This document shows, one piece after another, positions 44,687-52,977 of a stretch of 64,000 nt of DNA. Within the stretch, counting starts at the first letter, position 1. Each line of letters starts with the position of its first letter. Position numbers and translations under genes: made by a program. Source of the DNA: an uncultured Flammeovirgaceae bacterium (GTDB lineage: Bacteria; Bacteroidota; Bacteroidia; Cytophagales; Cyclobacteriaceae). The notes under the pieces are model-generated. The model had not been told where the DNA came from. It searched no databases and was given only the letters and a program-made list of their open reading frames with translations. The DNA lies in the NCBI GenBank assembly GCA_937883755.1, contig CAKZYA010000057.1, positions 124,001 through 188,000 on the forward strand, in the 5' to 3' direction.

Positions 44687-44966
44687 CAGATTGAGATTCG
44701 GTCACCTATAGACATTTTCAGAATTAGGTGACCGAATTACTCACGTAATTTATGAAGTGATTTAAGCTTTTGGTATCAGATCCATAGGAATAGCCTCATC
44801 TTCAGTATGTTTAAGTCACATAGAGAACGATAGAAGCTAAGCTAAAAAATTGAGTAAATTATTCATTTTAATATACTGATAGCCAGAGATTTACCTTATC
44901 AATTTTCTGAAAAGTTTAAATCACTTTTATGAGAATTTACGAATAAAGTGAAGGGTCTCGAAAGAA
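44687..44966. other. AT-rich stretch between integrase remnant and tmRNA terminator
   Basis: About 280 bases with no convincing gene, RNA or long repeat. AT content is clearly higher than in the surrounding genes, consistent with leftover sequence from a decayed integrated element. Confidence 0.4.
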
Positions 44967-45000
44967 AAAACCCTCTAAATTCTAAAATTTAAAGGGTTTT
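44967..45000 (-). terminator. Terminator of the tmRNA gene
   Basis: Stem of 15 pairs with one mismatch (44967-44981 with 44986-45000) and a 4-base loop; on the minus strand it ends in GGG followed by a T-rich tail (TTTTTTCTTTCG). It lies 22 bases beyond the tmRNA 3' end and is correctly oriented to end its transcript. Confidence 0.8.
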
Positions 45001-45022
45001 ATGTGTGTCTGAATCAGACTTG

Positions 45023-45427
45023 TGGAGTCGGAGGGATTCGAACCCTCGTCCAGAGAAGGCCACTATCGCGTCTTCTACATGCTTAGCTATTGTTTAAATT
45101 GTCGGGTTACCTAAGGTAAATAGCCTACCTACTAGCAACCTTACCTGCTAAATTTTCACTAGAGCATCGCAGTGCTGCTTTAGCTAGTTCTACTGAGTCG
45201 ACACTCTGTAACCCAACCGAGCGGAACAGCGGTTGGCAGAATGTGGCTCGGGAGCCGTTGGCTCAACCGATTATGCCCATTATTCTAGTCTACTAGACTA
45301 AAATTAGGCGGCCATGGCGTAATTAGATTCGCCAAATATGGTTTAGGACTCAGGGTTAAGGCGCGCATCCTAAGCGCCTGCATGCTTACACACGTAATCA
45401 CTCATCCTGTCAAATCCGGTCGACCCC
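45023..45427 (-). ncRNA. ssrA: tmRNA (transfer-messenger RNA)
   Basis: One-piece tmRNA of about 405 nucleotides, used for rescue of stalled ribosomes. The 5' end GGGGTCG pairs with the 3' CGACTCC to form a 7-bp alanine-type acceptor stem with the identity G-U at the third pair; discriminator A, and CCA is not encoded. The T-arm GGGTTCGAATCCC and the 5' GGATTTGACAGG block are canonical. The tag reading frame at 45333-45304 on the minus strand reads GGC GAA TCT AAT TAC GCC ATG GCC GCC TAA, giving tag (A)GESNYAMAA, a Bacteroidota-type tag. A terminator follows at 44967-45000. The 3' end is duplicated at 44360, marking use as an integration site. Confidence 0.95.
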
Positions 45428-45663
45428 AGATTTTTTACAGTGCATAATAACTACGTTCAGAAGTTACAAAAAGTTTCTCAGTATCGACAGAGATTGGAAA
45501 ACGGAAGATGGAACACGAAGTTAAGAAATTGAACGCCGAAATAGGTTACACTAATTAAGAGTCATAATCTAGAATTACTCCTACTCTTATTTTTTTGATC
45601 CTCAGCTTTCAGTTTCCAAATTCCGGTCTCCAGTTTTCCCTTCTCCGTTTTGAAAAGTTTACG

Positions 45664-45671
45664 TACTTTTG
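45664..45671 (+). promoter_or_regulatory. Bacteroidota-type -7 promoter element
   Basis: TACTTTTG matches TAnnTTTG exactly and is followed by CACCC, with the aminotransferase ATG 27 bases further on. A -33 TTTG at the standard spacing is not evident (the nearest, 45648-45651, is only 12 bases away), so only the -7 element is supported. Confidence 0.55.
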
Positions 45672-45697
45672 CACCCGTTTAAATTACCCTATTCATT

Positions 45698-46909
45698 ATG
45701 GAACAAGCCGTAGCACAACCATTATCCGAGCGAATTCAGAAGCTGGCCGAATCGGCAACCATCGCCATGGCGCAGAAAGCCCGTGAGTTTAAAGCCAAAG
45801 GCTTCGATGTGATTAGTTTGAGCCTGGGCGAACCCGACTTCAAAACTCCGCAGCATATCCAGAATGCCGCCAAAGCAGCCATCGACGAAGGAAAATACTT
45901 TGGATACTCTCCCGTACCGGGCTACCTGGATTTGCGCCAGGCGATTGCCGATAAACTCCAACGCGACAATAGCTTGACCTATACTCCTAATCAGATTGTA
46001 GTTTCTACCGGAGCCAAGCAGTCTATTGCTAATGTATTTATGTGCTTGCTAAATCCGGGTGATGAAGTGATTGTCTATTCTCCTTACTGGGTAAGCTACG
46101 CTGAGATTATTAAGGTGGCCGAAGGAGTACCCGTGTCAATTATGGGTAGCCTAGAGAATAATTTCAAAGCTTCTGCTGATCAGTTGAAAGCAGCTATTAC
46201 TGATCGTACCAAAGCGGTGATTTTTTCATCGCCCTGCAACCCTACTGGAGCAGTTTTTACCCGCCAAGAAATGGAAGCGATGGCCGAAGTGCTTCGGCAG
46301 CACCCAAATATCTACGTAGTGGCCGATGAAATTTACGAGTATATCAATTTTCAAGATGAACACGTAAGTATTGCTGCTATGCCTGGCATGTATGATAATA
46401 CCATCACCGTAAATGGCTTCTCTAAAGGGTTTGCCATGACGGGTTGGCGACTGGGCTATATTGCCGCACCCGAGTGGATTGCTAAGGCCTGCGGAAAGAT
46501 TCAGGGACAGTTTACCTCTGGCACTAACAGCATAGCTCAACGAGCCGGCATTGCTGCCTTGACTGGAGATATGAGTGTGACTCAAGAGATGAAGGCGGCT
46601 TACAAACGGCGTCGTGACCTAGTATTAGAGCTACTGAAGGATGTACCCGGTGTGCAAACCTACGTACCTACCGGAGCGTTCTATTTATTTCCTGATGTTA
46701 GTGCATACTTTGGTAAGTCGGATGGTGAAACCACTATTGAGAATGCTAGTGATTTCTGTATGTACATTCTTAACCAGGCACATGTATCGCTGGTAACCGG
46801 GGAAGCCTTTGGAGCACCTAACTGTATACGAATGTCGTTTGCTGCATCTGATGAGCAGTTGAAAGAAGCCATCCGACGAATTAAAGAAGTATTATCTAAA
46901 CTAAATTAA
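45698..46909 (+). CDS. PLP-dependent aminotransferase, class I (aspartate aminotransferase-like)
   Basis: Cytoplasmic transaminase of 403 residues in the aspartate aminotransferase I-gamma group, exchanging amino groups between aspartate or similar amino acids and 2-oxoglutarate. Family features: SLSLGEPDFKTPQHI near the N-terminus, the cofactor contact VSTGAKQSIANV, SPCNPTGAVF, ADEIYEYI, the PLP lysine in GFSKGFAMTGWRLGY (Lys about 242), and the substrate Arg in NCIRMSFAAS. The length is standard. A TAnnTTTG element sits 27 bases upstream. The gene is flanked on both sides by short repeated intergenic sequences. Confidence 0.92.
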   Translation: MEQAVAQPLSERIQKLAESATIAMAQKAREFKAKGFDVISLSLGEPDFKTPQHIQNAAKAAIDEGKYFGYSPVPGYLDLRQAIADKLQRDNSLTYTPNQIVVSTGAKQSIANVFMCLLNPGDEVIVYSPYWVSYAEIIKVAEGVPVSIMGSLENNFKASADQLKAAITDRTKAVIFSSPCNPTGAVFTRQEMEAMAEVLRQHPNIYVVADEIYEYINFQDEHVSIAAMPGMYDNTITVNGFSKGFAMTGWRLGYIAAPEWIAKACGKIQGQFTSGTNSIAQRAGIAALTGDMSVTQEMKAAYKRRRDLVLELLKDVPGVQTYVPTGAFYLFPDVSAYFGKSDGETTIENASDFCMYILNQAHVSLVTGEAFGAPNCIRMSFAASDEQLKEAIRRIKEVLSKLN

Positions 46910-46911
46910 CT

Positions 46912-47005
46912 TACGGAGGTCGAAGGCCGGAGCGGTCGCCGCGCGGTTCGAAGACCGGAGAAAACCCGGTTTCTGGTTTCCGGTCTCCAGCCTCCGATAC
47001 TAATC
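46912..47005. repeat. GC-rich intergenic repeat (GCGGTCGCCGCG family) with hairpin
   Basis: Contains the core GCGGTCGCCGCGCGG (46932-46946) also seen at 3471 and, inverted, at 3555, and a hairpin AGACCGGA ... TCCGGTCT (about 46952-46986). The segment TTCCGGTCTCCAG (46978-46990) also occurs at 45621-45633 on the other side of the aminotransferase gene. It overlaps nothing coding and ends just before the heptose kinase start. Confidence 0.55.
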
Positions 47006-47007
47006 GG

Positions 47008-48030
47008 ATGCCAAATTATTCATCCTTTCCCAAATTATTTGAGGATTTTCGCCGCCTAAAGGTATTGATTGTGGGTGATGTAATGCTGGATGCCTATGTT
47101 TGGGGTAGCGTACATCGTATCTCACCTGAAGCTCCGGTGCCAATCGTGAATGTAAAAAAGCGGGAAAGCCGTTTAGGCGGAGCGGCTAACGTAGCACTGA
47201 ACATACAATCGTTAGGAGCCACACCAATTCTATGTGCGGTAACGGGGCAAGATTCAGCTGGGGATATATTCAATCAACTGCTAGAGCAACACCAAATCTC
47301 TACTGCTGGGATTGTTCGTAACCCTGATCGCCCTACCACTGTGAAAGAACGAATTATCGGGGGTGGTCAGCAGATGTTACGGATTGATGCTGAACATAGC
47401 CATGTGCTTTCGGAAACAGAGCAAGAAAGTTTGCAACAAGCCATTACACCTTTGCTACCTCAAGCCGATGTTATTATCTTTCAAGATTATGATAAAGGAG
47501 TACTGAGTGAGCCATTAATTCAGTGGGTACAACAACAAGCTGATCAACATCAGATTCTTACAGCAGTTGACCCTAAGCGACGAAATTTTCTTCACTATAA
47601 ACAGGCTACGCTCTTTAAGCCCAATTTGAAAGAACTAAAGGAGGGTTTGCAGCAGGAAGCATTAGCTTTACATAAGGAAGAATACGATTTACAACCTACT
47701 ATTCGGGAGGCTTCTGATGCCCTACGGCAACGTCTTCAGCACCAGATTACTCTTATTACTTTGTCCGAAAAAGGAGTATTTATTGATGATACTCAGCAGT
47801 CAGTGTTTATTCCGGCGCACGTTCGGGAAATTTCGGATGTATCGGGGGCGGGTGATACTGTGATTAGCATCGCGGCTCTGTGCCTAGCTCTACAATTACC
47901 GATTCCACTGACTGCTTCATTAGCCAATTTGGGTGGCGGAATTGTGTGTGAGTATACCGGAGTGGTTCCTATTGATGTATCGCGCCTTCTCCAGGAAGCT
48001 AACCAGCACCTCACCCTCAGCACTACTTAA
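47008..48030 (+). CDS. rfaE1: D-glycero-beta-D-manno-heptose-7-phosphate kinase (HldE kinase-domain type)
   Basis: PfkB/ribokinase-fold sugar kinase of 340 residues, matching the stand-alone kinase domain of HldE/RfaE, which makes heptose 1,7-bisphosphate for ADP-heptose and LPS inner-core synthesis. Features: VLIVGDVMLDAYVWGSVHRISPEAPVP, RLGGAANVALNIQSLGA (PfkB first signature), VIFQDYDKGVLSE, VDPKRRNFLHYK, LFKPNLKEL and the catalytic SGAGDTVIS. The adenylyltransferase half of bifunctional HldE is absent and would be encoded elsewhere. It ends 12 bases before the trkH-type gene, so the two may be cotranscribed. A related PfkB kinase specificity cannot be excluded. Confidence 0.88.
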   Translation: MPNYSSFPKLFEDFRRLKVLIVGDVMLDAYVWGSVHRISPEAPVPIVNVKKRESRLGGAANVALNIQSLGATPILCAVTGQDSAGDIFNQLLEQHQISTAGIVRNPDRPTTVKERIIGGGQQMLRIDAEHSHVLSETEQESLQQAITPLLPQADVIIFQDYDKGVLSEPLIQWVQQQADQHQILTAVDPKRRNFLHYKQATLFKPNLKELKEGLQQEALALHKEEYDLQPTIREASDALRQRLQHQITLITLSEKGVFIDDTQQSVFIPAHVREISDVSGAGDTVISIAALCLALQLPIPLTASLANLGGGIVCEYTGVVPIDVSRLLQEANQHLTLSTT

Positions 48031-48042
48031 ATTTGCTCTCAT

Positions 48043-49407
48043 ATGCCTTCTAGCCCCTCAGTAAAAATAAGGCCTTCCGTTGCCTTTGTACTGAGCTTTT
48101 TAGTACTCATTGGGATAGGCGCTTTAGTGCTAATGCTACCTTTCACCACTACGCAAGAGGGTGGCTTATCATTTATTGATGCATTATTTATGGCTGCCAG
48201 TGCGGGTTGCGTTACTGGATTAGCGGTGGTAGATACCGCTCAGGATTTAACCGTAGCCGGACAAGTTGTAATTCTGGTGCTCTTTCAGATTGGAGGACTA
48301 GGTATACTGGCCTTTACCACTTTTTTCGCTGCCCTACTCAACGCTGAATTACAACATCATCATACTCGGATGATTCCCGATTATCTCGACGGTGAAACTC
48401 TCGGTAGTGCCCGAGCATTACTTATCCGTATTGTTCTGTTAACTGTTCTTATTGAAGCAGGCACCTTTCTGGTGATTATGTATTCTTGGGGTGATTATCC
48501 TTTTTCTGGTTGGGGAGAGCGAGTATTCTATTCCTTCTTTCACGCTGCTTCGGCCTTTTGTAATGCGGGATTTAGCTTATTTAGTCAGGGATTCTACGAG
48601 CCTATCGTCCGGGAAATGTACGTCCTTCATGCTCTTACCTCCGTAGCTATTGTGCTGGGGTCATTGGGGTTTGCCACGCTAAATAATATTTTCTCGCCCC
48701 GGCAACTACGACAACGCATGGAAAAGCCCTGGATTGACTGGAAGCTGAGCACCAAAATCGCGGTGAATACCACTATACTGCTACTAGTTATCGGCACCTT
48801 AGGTTTTTACTGGTTAGAGCAAGACAATACCTTGGCTGATATGAATCTGACTGAGTCGCTGATCACCAGTTTTTTTCAGTCGGCTACGGCTCGCACCGCG
48901 GGGTTCAGTACTGTAGATATTGGACAGATCACGATACCCGCATTGGTGTTGATGATGTTCTTGATGTTTATTGGGGGTTCTTCTGGTTCTACGGCGGGGG
49001 GCATCAAAACTTCTACTTTCTTTCTACTAGTAGCTTCCGTAATTGCTACTAGCCGGGGAAGCTCTCAGGTAGAAGTAGGCAAGCGGCACATTTCCCGAAG
49101 CGTTATTTTTAAAGCACTATCTATTTTTTTCTACGGCATAGCCATTAACCTGATCGGAGTATTTATTCTTAGCATCAGCGAACCGCAGCTATCGCTCACT
49201 GATCTAACTTTTGAACAAGTTTCCGCTTTTGGGACAGTAGGATTAAGCCGAGGAATTACCACTTCACTTTCTGATGTAGGAAAAATGGTAATCATCGCTA
49301 CCATGTTTCTGGGGCGGGTAGGCACGCTCACCTTTGCCATTGCCCTAAGTACTCAGGCAACTTCCCAAAATTACAAGTTGCCTCAAGAAGAACTCATGGT
49401 AGGATAG
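48043..49407 (+). CDS. TrkH/KtrB-family potassium uptake channel subunit
   Basis: Polytopic inner-membrane protein of 454 residues with about 8-10 membrane helices and four pore-loop repeats: AASAGCVTGLAVV, AASAFCNAGFSLF, ATARTAGFSTVDIG with GGSSGSTAGGIKTST, and VSAFGTVGLSRGI, each holding a selectivity-filter Gly. It imports potassium (or sodium/potassium) ions. These proteins work with a cytoplasmic TrkA/KtrA ring; no such gene is nearby, so the partner must be elsewhere. It follows the sugar kinase by 12 bases. No link in function with that gene is evident. Confidence 0.9.
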   Translation: MPSSPSVKIRPSVAFVLSFLVLIGIGALVLMLPFTTTQEGGLSFIDALFMAASAGCVTGLAVVDTAQDLTVAGQVVILVLFQIGGLGILAFTTFFAALLNAELQHHHTRMIPDYLDGETLGSARALLIRIVLLTVLIEAGTFLVIMYSWGDYPFSGWGERVFYSFFHAASAFCNAGFSLFSQGFYEPIVREMYVLHALTSVAIVLGSLGFATLNNIFSPRQLRQRMEKPWIDWKLSTKIAVNTTILLLVIGTLGFYWLEQDNTLADMNLTESLITSFFQSATARTAGFSTVDIGQITIPALVLMMFLMFIGGSSGSTAGGIKTSTFFLLVASVIATSRGSSQVEVGKRHISRSVIFKALSIFFYGIAINLIGVFILSISEPQLSLTDLTFEQVSAFGTVGLSRGITTSLSDVGKMVIIATMFLGRVGTLTFAIALSTQATSQNYKLPQEELMVG

Positions 49408-49484
49408 TACATCGTTCGTATTATTGGTATAGGATTTGTAATACTATAGTTATAGTAAACTTACTCTTTTCTATAGACCAAACG

Positions 49485-49934
49485 ATGTACCATAAGCCTG
49501 TTCAACAATTTAAGCAAATCCTCTCCCGAGGTGCCACTCCCCGCGAGCTTTCGTTGGCGATTGCACTCTCGGTACCCATCGGGATTGTGCCGTTGTTTGG
49601 GTTTATCACGCCACTGGTAACTGCCCTGGCGGTACGCTGGAGGCTCAATGTACCATTGGTATTAGCTTTGCTATTTCTGGCATTGCCTCTGCAACTATTG
49701 CTATTTGTTCCTTTCTTACGGATGGGTGAGTTGCTGTTTCAATTACCACCTCTACCCTTCTCTCCGACAGAGATTATGGTAATGTTAGAGACCACAGGCT
49801 GGGGACTTTTTCAACAAATCTGGATGACTAACCTCGCCGCAGTGGTTGCCTGGCTACTCATTGCAGTTCCGTTGGGAATATTATTATATCAGGTTAGCCT
49901 CGTCATCTGCCGTCGCTGGCTAATAACTAAATAA
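49485..49934 (+). CDS. DUF2062-domain membrane protein
   Basis: Small membrane protein of 149 residues with three or four hydrophobic segments and the DUF2062 hallmarks GATPRELSLAIALSVPIGIVPLFG and FRMGELL-like (here FLRMGELLF). Stand-alone DUF2062 proteins are widespread in Bacteroidota; their function is not known. It lies 77 bases after the potassium transporter on the same strand and precedes a 427-base gap. Confidence 0.85.
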   Translation: MYHKPVQQFKQILSRGATPRELSLAIALSVPIGIVPLFGFITPLVTALAVRWRLNVPLVLALLFLALPLQLLLFVPFLRMGELLFQLPPLPFSPTEIMVMLETTGWGLFQQIWMTNLAAVVAWLLIAVPLGILLYQVSLVICRRWLITK

Positions 49935-50361
49935 GGCCACTCTTCTCTCAGTACCTTCTCAAGATTATCCGAGCTTCTTTGAAAGTCAGCATACTGTTAT
50001 GCCTGACCCATTAACTTACTCCACAGTTGATTTGCTTCTTGAAGCAAGCTTTAGATTGATCACCTCCTCTCATTACTCATAGATTCTTACGCTACAACTA
50101 ATACTAATGCAATCTTATAAATTGTATTTTATGATCAGTGCAAACCATTGATTGACAGCATATTACCTATCATCAATTATCCCGCACCACAATGTACTAT
50201 TAGTTTTTAATCAATACAATATTGACGTTTTGCCACTTTAGGGTAATTGCTGCTAAACGATAATTTTGAGATAAGAAAATGATGGCAGTGCATTAACCTT
50301 GAGCAGTTACCAGGGATATAAGTTTGATACTGATTTATTGTTAACCCAACCAAGAGTGACT
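49935..50361. other. 427-bp intergenic region without a gene
   Basis: AT-rich, with no coding frame or RNA I recognise. A small imperfect hairpin (about 49985-50007, GTCAGCATA with TATGCCTGAC) follows the DUF2062 gene and may stop transcription weakly. Nothing else is seen. Confidence 0.4.
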
Positions 50362-50823
50362 ATGAAAGCTTTACTTGGAATCTTAGCCCTTGTCTTACTT
50401 TTCGCCTGTAACCCTGATCAGGTAAATCCGAACCAACCCAACCAGGCTACTGACCGTATTGCTGGCTCGGTACTACATATTTATACTCCCGCCAGTATTT
50501 TCTCCAGTTACGGTGGTGCTTATAGCCGATTAGATTTCTGTCCAGGCGGGCACTTTGTTAACTTTTCGGAAGTGTCATTACAAGTAGAGGGTGGCCCTTA
50601 TGATTATAACACTGGGCAGTATGTTTCTGAAGTAGATATAGCCAGTGCCAATCAGTACACAGGTACCTGGAAGATTGAGGAAGCACAGGGACAGTCTTAT
50701 TTGGTACTGTATTATCGCGATGGCTCAACAGCTGTCTACGAACTAAATCTAGTAATGGGCGGCAGTTGGCAACGAGGTAAAACTGAATTTGCCATGGAAT
50801 GGAACAAAGGACAGTGCCGCTAA
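50362..50823 (+). CDS. Small lipoprotein, function unknown
   Basis: Protein of 153 residues. The ATG at 50362 is preferred to the upstream TTG-type start at 50299, because it begins a good lipoprotein signal (MKALLGILALVLLFAC) with lipobox LFAC, followed by an Asn/Pro/Gln-rich linker. The body (about 40-150) is beta-rich with WKIEEAQGQSYLVLYYRDGS, similar in style to lipocalin-like or META-type small secreted domains seen in Bacteroidota, but I cannot name a family. Two Cys residues in the mature part (FCPGG and the C-terminal GQCR) could form a disulfide. Convergent with the NUDIX gene. Confidence 0.75.
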   Translation: MKALLGILALVLLFACNPDQVNPNQPNQATDRIAGSVLHIYTPASIFSSYGGAYSRLDFCPGGHFVNFSEVSLQVEGGPYDYNTGQYVSEVDIASANQYTGTWKIEEAQGQSYLVLYYRDGSTAVYELNLVMGGSWQRGKTEFAMEWNKGQCR

Positions 50824-50850
50824 ATTGGAATGATCCCACTCTACCATCCA

Positions 50851-51372
50851 TTACCCATTATCGGGTTTAGGATAAACTACTTCTCCCGTCAGAGCATCAA
50901 TCATCTTTATTAGGTTGATTTGTTCGTCAAAATCAGCGTGAAAAGCGAAGGGACGGTTCTGAAGAATATAGTCGTAAATAAACCAGTCAGTTTTGGGGGT
51001 AGGCACACTGAGTATTTCGGAAAAAGGAATCCAACGAAGTTCACCTTCATTGCAGGGCGGGGGCGGTACCCGGTCAATATCAGCCAAATACACAAAGTTG
51101 ATCCAGTTGTATTTAGTGGGGGAAGTTTCCACCAGTGTGCCACAGTACTTCATAGTAGAAACATTAATACCCGTTTCTTCCTTAGTTTCGCGGATGGCTG
51201 CGGTCAAGGCGTTTTCGTAAGGATCGAGCTTACCGCCCACTGGGGTATACAGCCCCTGATTAGGCTCTTTCAGGCGTTTCAACAACAAAAATTCTTGGGA
51301 GCGACCCTTCGCTTGGTGGCGTAGCACGCAGAGTACAGCAGCTTTCTTCAATCCTTCGGGTACACTGGCCAT
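50851..51372 (-). CDS. NUDIX hydrolase (8-oxo-dGTP diphosphatase-like)
   Basis: Cytoplasmic hydrolase of 173 residues with a complete Nudix box: GGKLDPYENALTAAIRET followed by KEETGI (about 41-64, G-x5-E-x7-R-E-x2-E-E-x-G), the magnesium site for cleaving nucleoside-diphosphate-linked compounds. LLLKRLKEPNQGLYTPVGGK and ELRWIPFSEI resemble MutT/NUDT1-like members that clean oxidised nucleotides, but substrates vary widely. Single gene, with the CAT-like gene upstream on the same strand 91 bases away. Confidence 0.9.
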   Translation of the reverse strand: MASVPEGLKKAAVLCVLRHQAKGRSQEFLLLKRLKEPNQGLYTPVGGKLDPYENALTAAIRETKEETGINVSTMKYCGTLVETSPTKYNWINFVYLADIDRVPPPPCNEGELRWIPFSEILSVPTPKTDWFIYDYILQNRPFAFHADFDEQINLIKMIDALTGEVVYPKPDNG

Positions 51373-51463
51373 ATTATACTAGTTCAAAGTGGATAATTGA
51401 CAATTGAAAATGAGTAGGTATTTAATTGTTTAAACAACAAGTAAAGCCAAATCTGCATTAGTT

Positions 51464-52090
51464 TTAGGACTGATTTAATAGTTCCTGAAATAGTTCTAGG
51501 TGCCGACTCACGTGAAAGCCATCCATCAATGCGTGATGCACATGAACCGATACGGGCATCATTTGCTTATCGTTCACCGTAGTCATTTTACCAAAGGAGA
51601 TTTTGGGGATACTGTCCACGTGACTGAAACTTCGGGCGTGTGAAACCGAAGTAAATTTTATCCAGGGCAAAGAGGAGTAGTGAATAACCCCTTCCGACGA
51701 TGTAGCCGGTTCCAGCCCCGTTGTGTTGCGAATACGTTGAATCTCAGCCTGAGCCAGTTGCTCAAACTCCCGAAAGTCTTCAGCGTACGCAATATAGCTG
51801 AACCCAAAAGTACCGTCGGGACGATTAATTGTCGCCGAAGCTCCAATGTGTTCGTGTACAATAACATCATCACCCTCTATTCGATAATGAAAAGGTTCAG
51901 TTTGGTTGACCGCTACTAGGGATTTATGCAGGTAATAGAGAAAAAAAGAGGTATCTAATTCCTTAGCTCGGCGGTAGGCTTGGGTACAATCTATCTCTAC
52001 ACATACTCCGAAGAAAGGCTCCTCAAAGCGGCGAAAAAACTGAAAGTGCTCTTTACGGTTCCAGGTGGCTAAGTTGAGTTTTTGGGGCAT
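51464..52090 (-). CDS. Chloramphenicol-acetyltransferase-like acyltransferase
   Basis: Protein of 208 residues with the CAT fold: LNLATWNRKEHFQFFRRFEEPFFGV at the N-terminus, FSYIAYAEDF and the catalytic VHVHHALMDGFHVSRH (H-H-x-x-x-D-G, His about 185). CAT trimers transfer acetyl from acetyl-CoA to a hydroxyl. Chromosomal relatives in Bacteroidota are common and are often not resistance determinants, so a role in chloramphenicol resistance should not be assumed. It starts 2 bases after the HAD-type gene stop, hence the same transcript. Confidence 0.87.
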   Translation of the reverse strand: MPQKLNLATWNRKEHFQFFRRFEEPFFGVCVEIDCTQAYRRAKELDTSFFLYYLHKSLVAVNQTEPFHYRIEGDDVIVHEHIGASATINRPDGTFGFSYIAYAEDFREFEQLAQAEIQRIRNTTGLEPATSSEGVIHYSSLPWIKFTSVSHARSFSHVDSIPKISFGKMTTVNDKQMMPVSVHVHHALMDGFHVSRHLELFQELLNQS

Positions 52091-52092
52091 GA

Positions 52093-52779
52093 CTATAAAT
52101 ACTGAAGGGCTTCTTTAATACTAGCAAGCTGCTGGAAATTGGGATGCTCAATGGTGTGGTCTACTTTTTCATACGCCCAGGTGGTATGGTAAGGAACATG
52201 AAAGGCATGTCCGCCCAGATTTAATACTGGCATAATATCAGACTTCAACGAGTTACCAATCATCAGAAACTCCTGAGGCGGAATATCCAAGTGCTGGATT
52301 AACTTCTGATAATTAGGCTCTTTTTTTTCCGATACGATTTCAATATGGTGAAAATAATCGACTAGTCCTGATTTTATCAGTTTTCGTTCCTGATCGAGTA
52401 AATCGCCTTTAGTCGCCATCACCAGGCGGTATTTTCCTTGCAGGGCTTGTAGCACTTCTTCCACTCCGTCTAGCAGCTCAATGGGTTTCTGGAGCATCTC
52501 TTTACCAAACTGGATAATCCGCTCAATGGCTTCTAGACCAACGGTTTTATCAGAAATCTGAATAGCCGCCTCAATCATTGAAAGGGTCATGCTCTTAATA
52601 CCATAACCGTAGAGTGCCAGGTTCTTAATTTCTGTTTCCAGCAACCCCCGGGCTACGCTATGGTGGGGCAGGAAGTCCTCCATCATATCACAGAATTTAT
52701 CTTCCGTCTCCCGAAAGTAAGGCTCATTTACCCACAGCGTATCGTCAGCGTCGAAGGCAATTACTTTAATCTGGTTCAT
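52093..52779 (-). CDS. HAD-superfamily hydrolase
   Basis: Cytoplasmic phosphatase-type protein of 228 residues. DADDTLW (about 10-16) is HAD motif 1 with the nucleophile and acid Asp residues; VMATKGD is motif 2 with the Ser/Thr replaced in a usual way; KKEPNYQ holds the motif 3 Lys, and MIGNSLKSDI motif 4 (the second acidic residue is at the end of a G-N-S-x-x-S-D pattern). The helical cap lies between about 18 and 90. The substrate is unknown, and YjjG/phosphoglycolate-type enzymes are the closest in style. First gene of a two-gene transcript with the CAT-like gene. Confidence 0.87.
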   Translation of the reverse strand: MNQIKVIAFDADDTLWVNEPYFRETEDKFCDMMEDFLPHHSVARGLLETEIKNLALYGYGIKSMTLSMIEAAIQISDKTVGLEAIERIIQFGKEMLQKPIELLDGVEEVLQALQGKYRLVMATKGDLLDQERKLIKSGLVDYFHHIEIVSEKKEPNYQKLIQHLDIPPQEFLMIGNSLKSDIMPVLNLGGHAFHVPYHTTWAYEKVDHTIEHPNFQQLASIKEALQYL

Positions 52780-52977
52780 AGCTACTCAATATTATTGCAT
52801 AGATACGAAATACTTCCAACCTACTAAAAAGATAAATAGGCACGAGCAAGAAGGGTATGAGAAGTTTTCCGTAAAACAACAAGACCCTACTTGAGTAAGC
52901 TTCATCTGTAAATACGGTTTATTTCTAATGCTATACACGGTAGATTTAACAAAAGTCGTTACTAAACTCTATCATCT

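Noticed and set aside
45021-45060. tRNA-like T-arm at the end of the intergenic region
   Set aside because: The whole stretch up to 45427 folds as one tmRNA with an alanine-type acceptor stem and a tag frame, so it is not a separate tRNA gene.
51464-52090. Chloramphenicol resistance determinant
   Set aside because: The CAT fold and catalytic His are there, but the gene is chromosomal, paired with a HAD hydrolase and not on a mobile element; resistance cannot be inferred.
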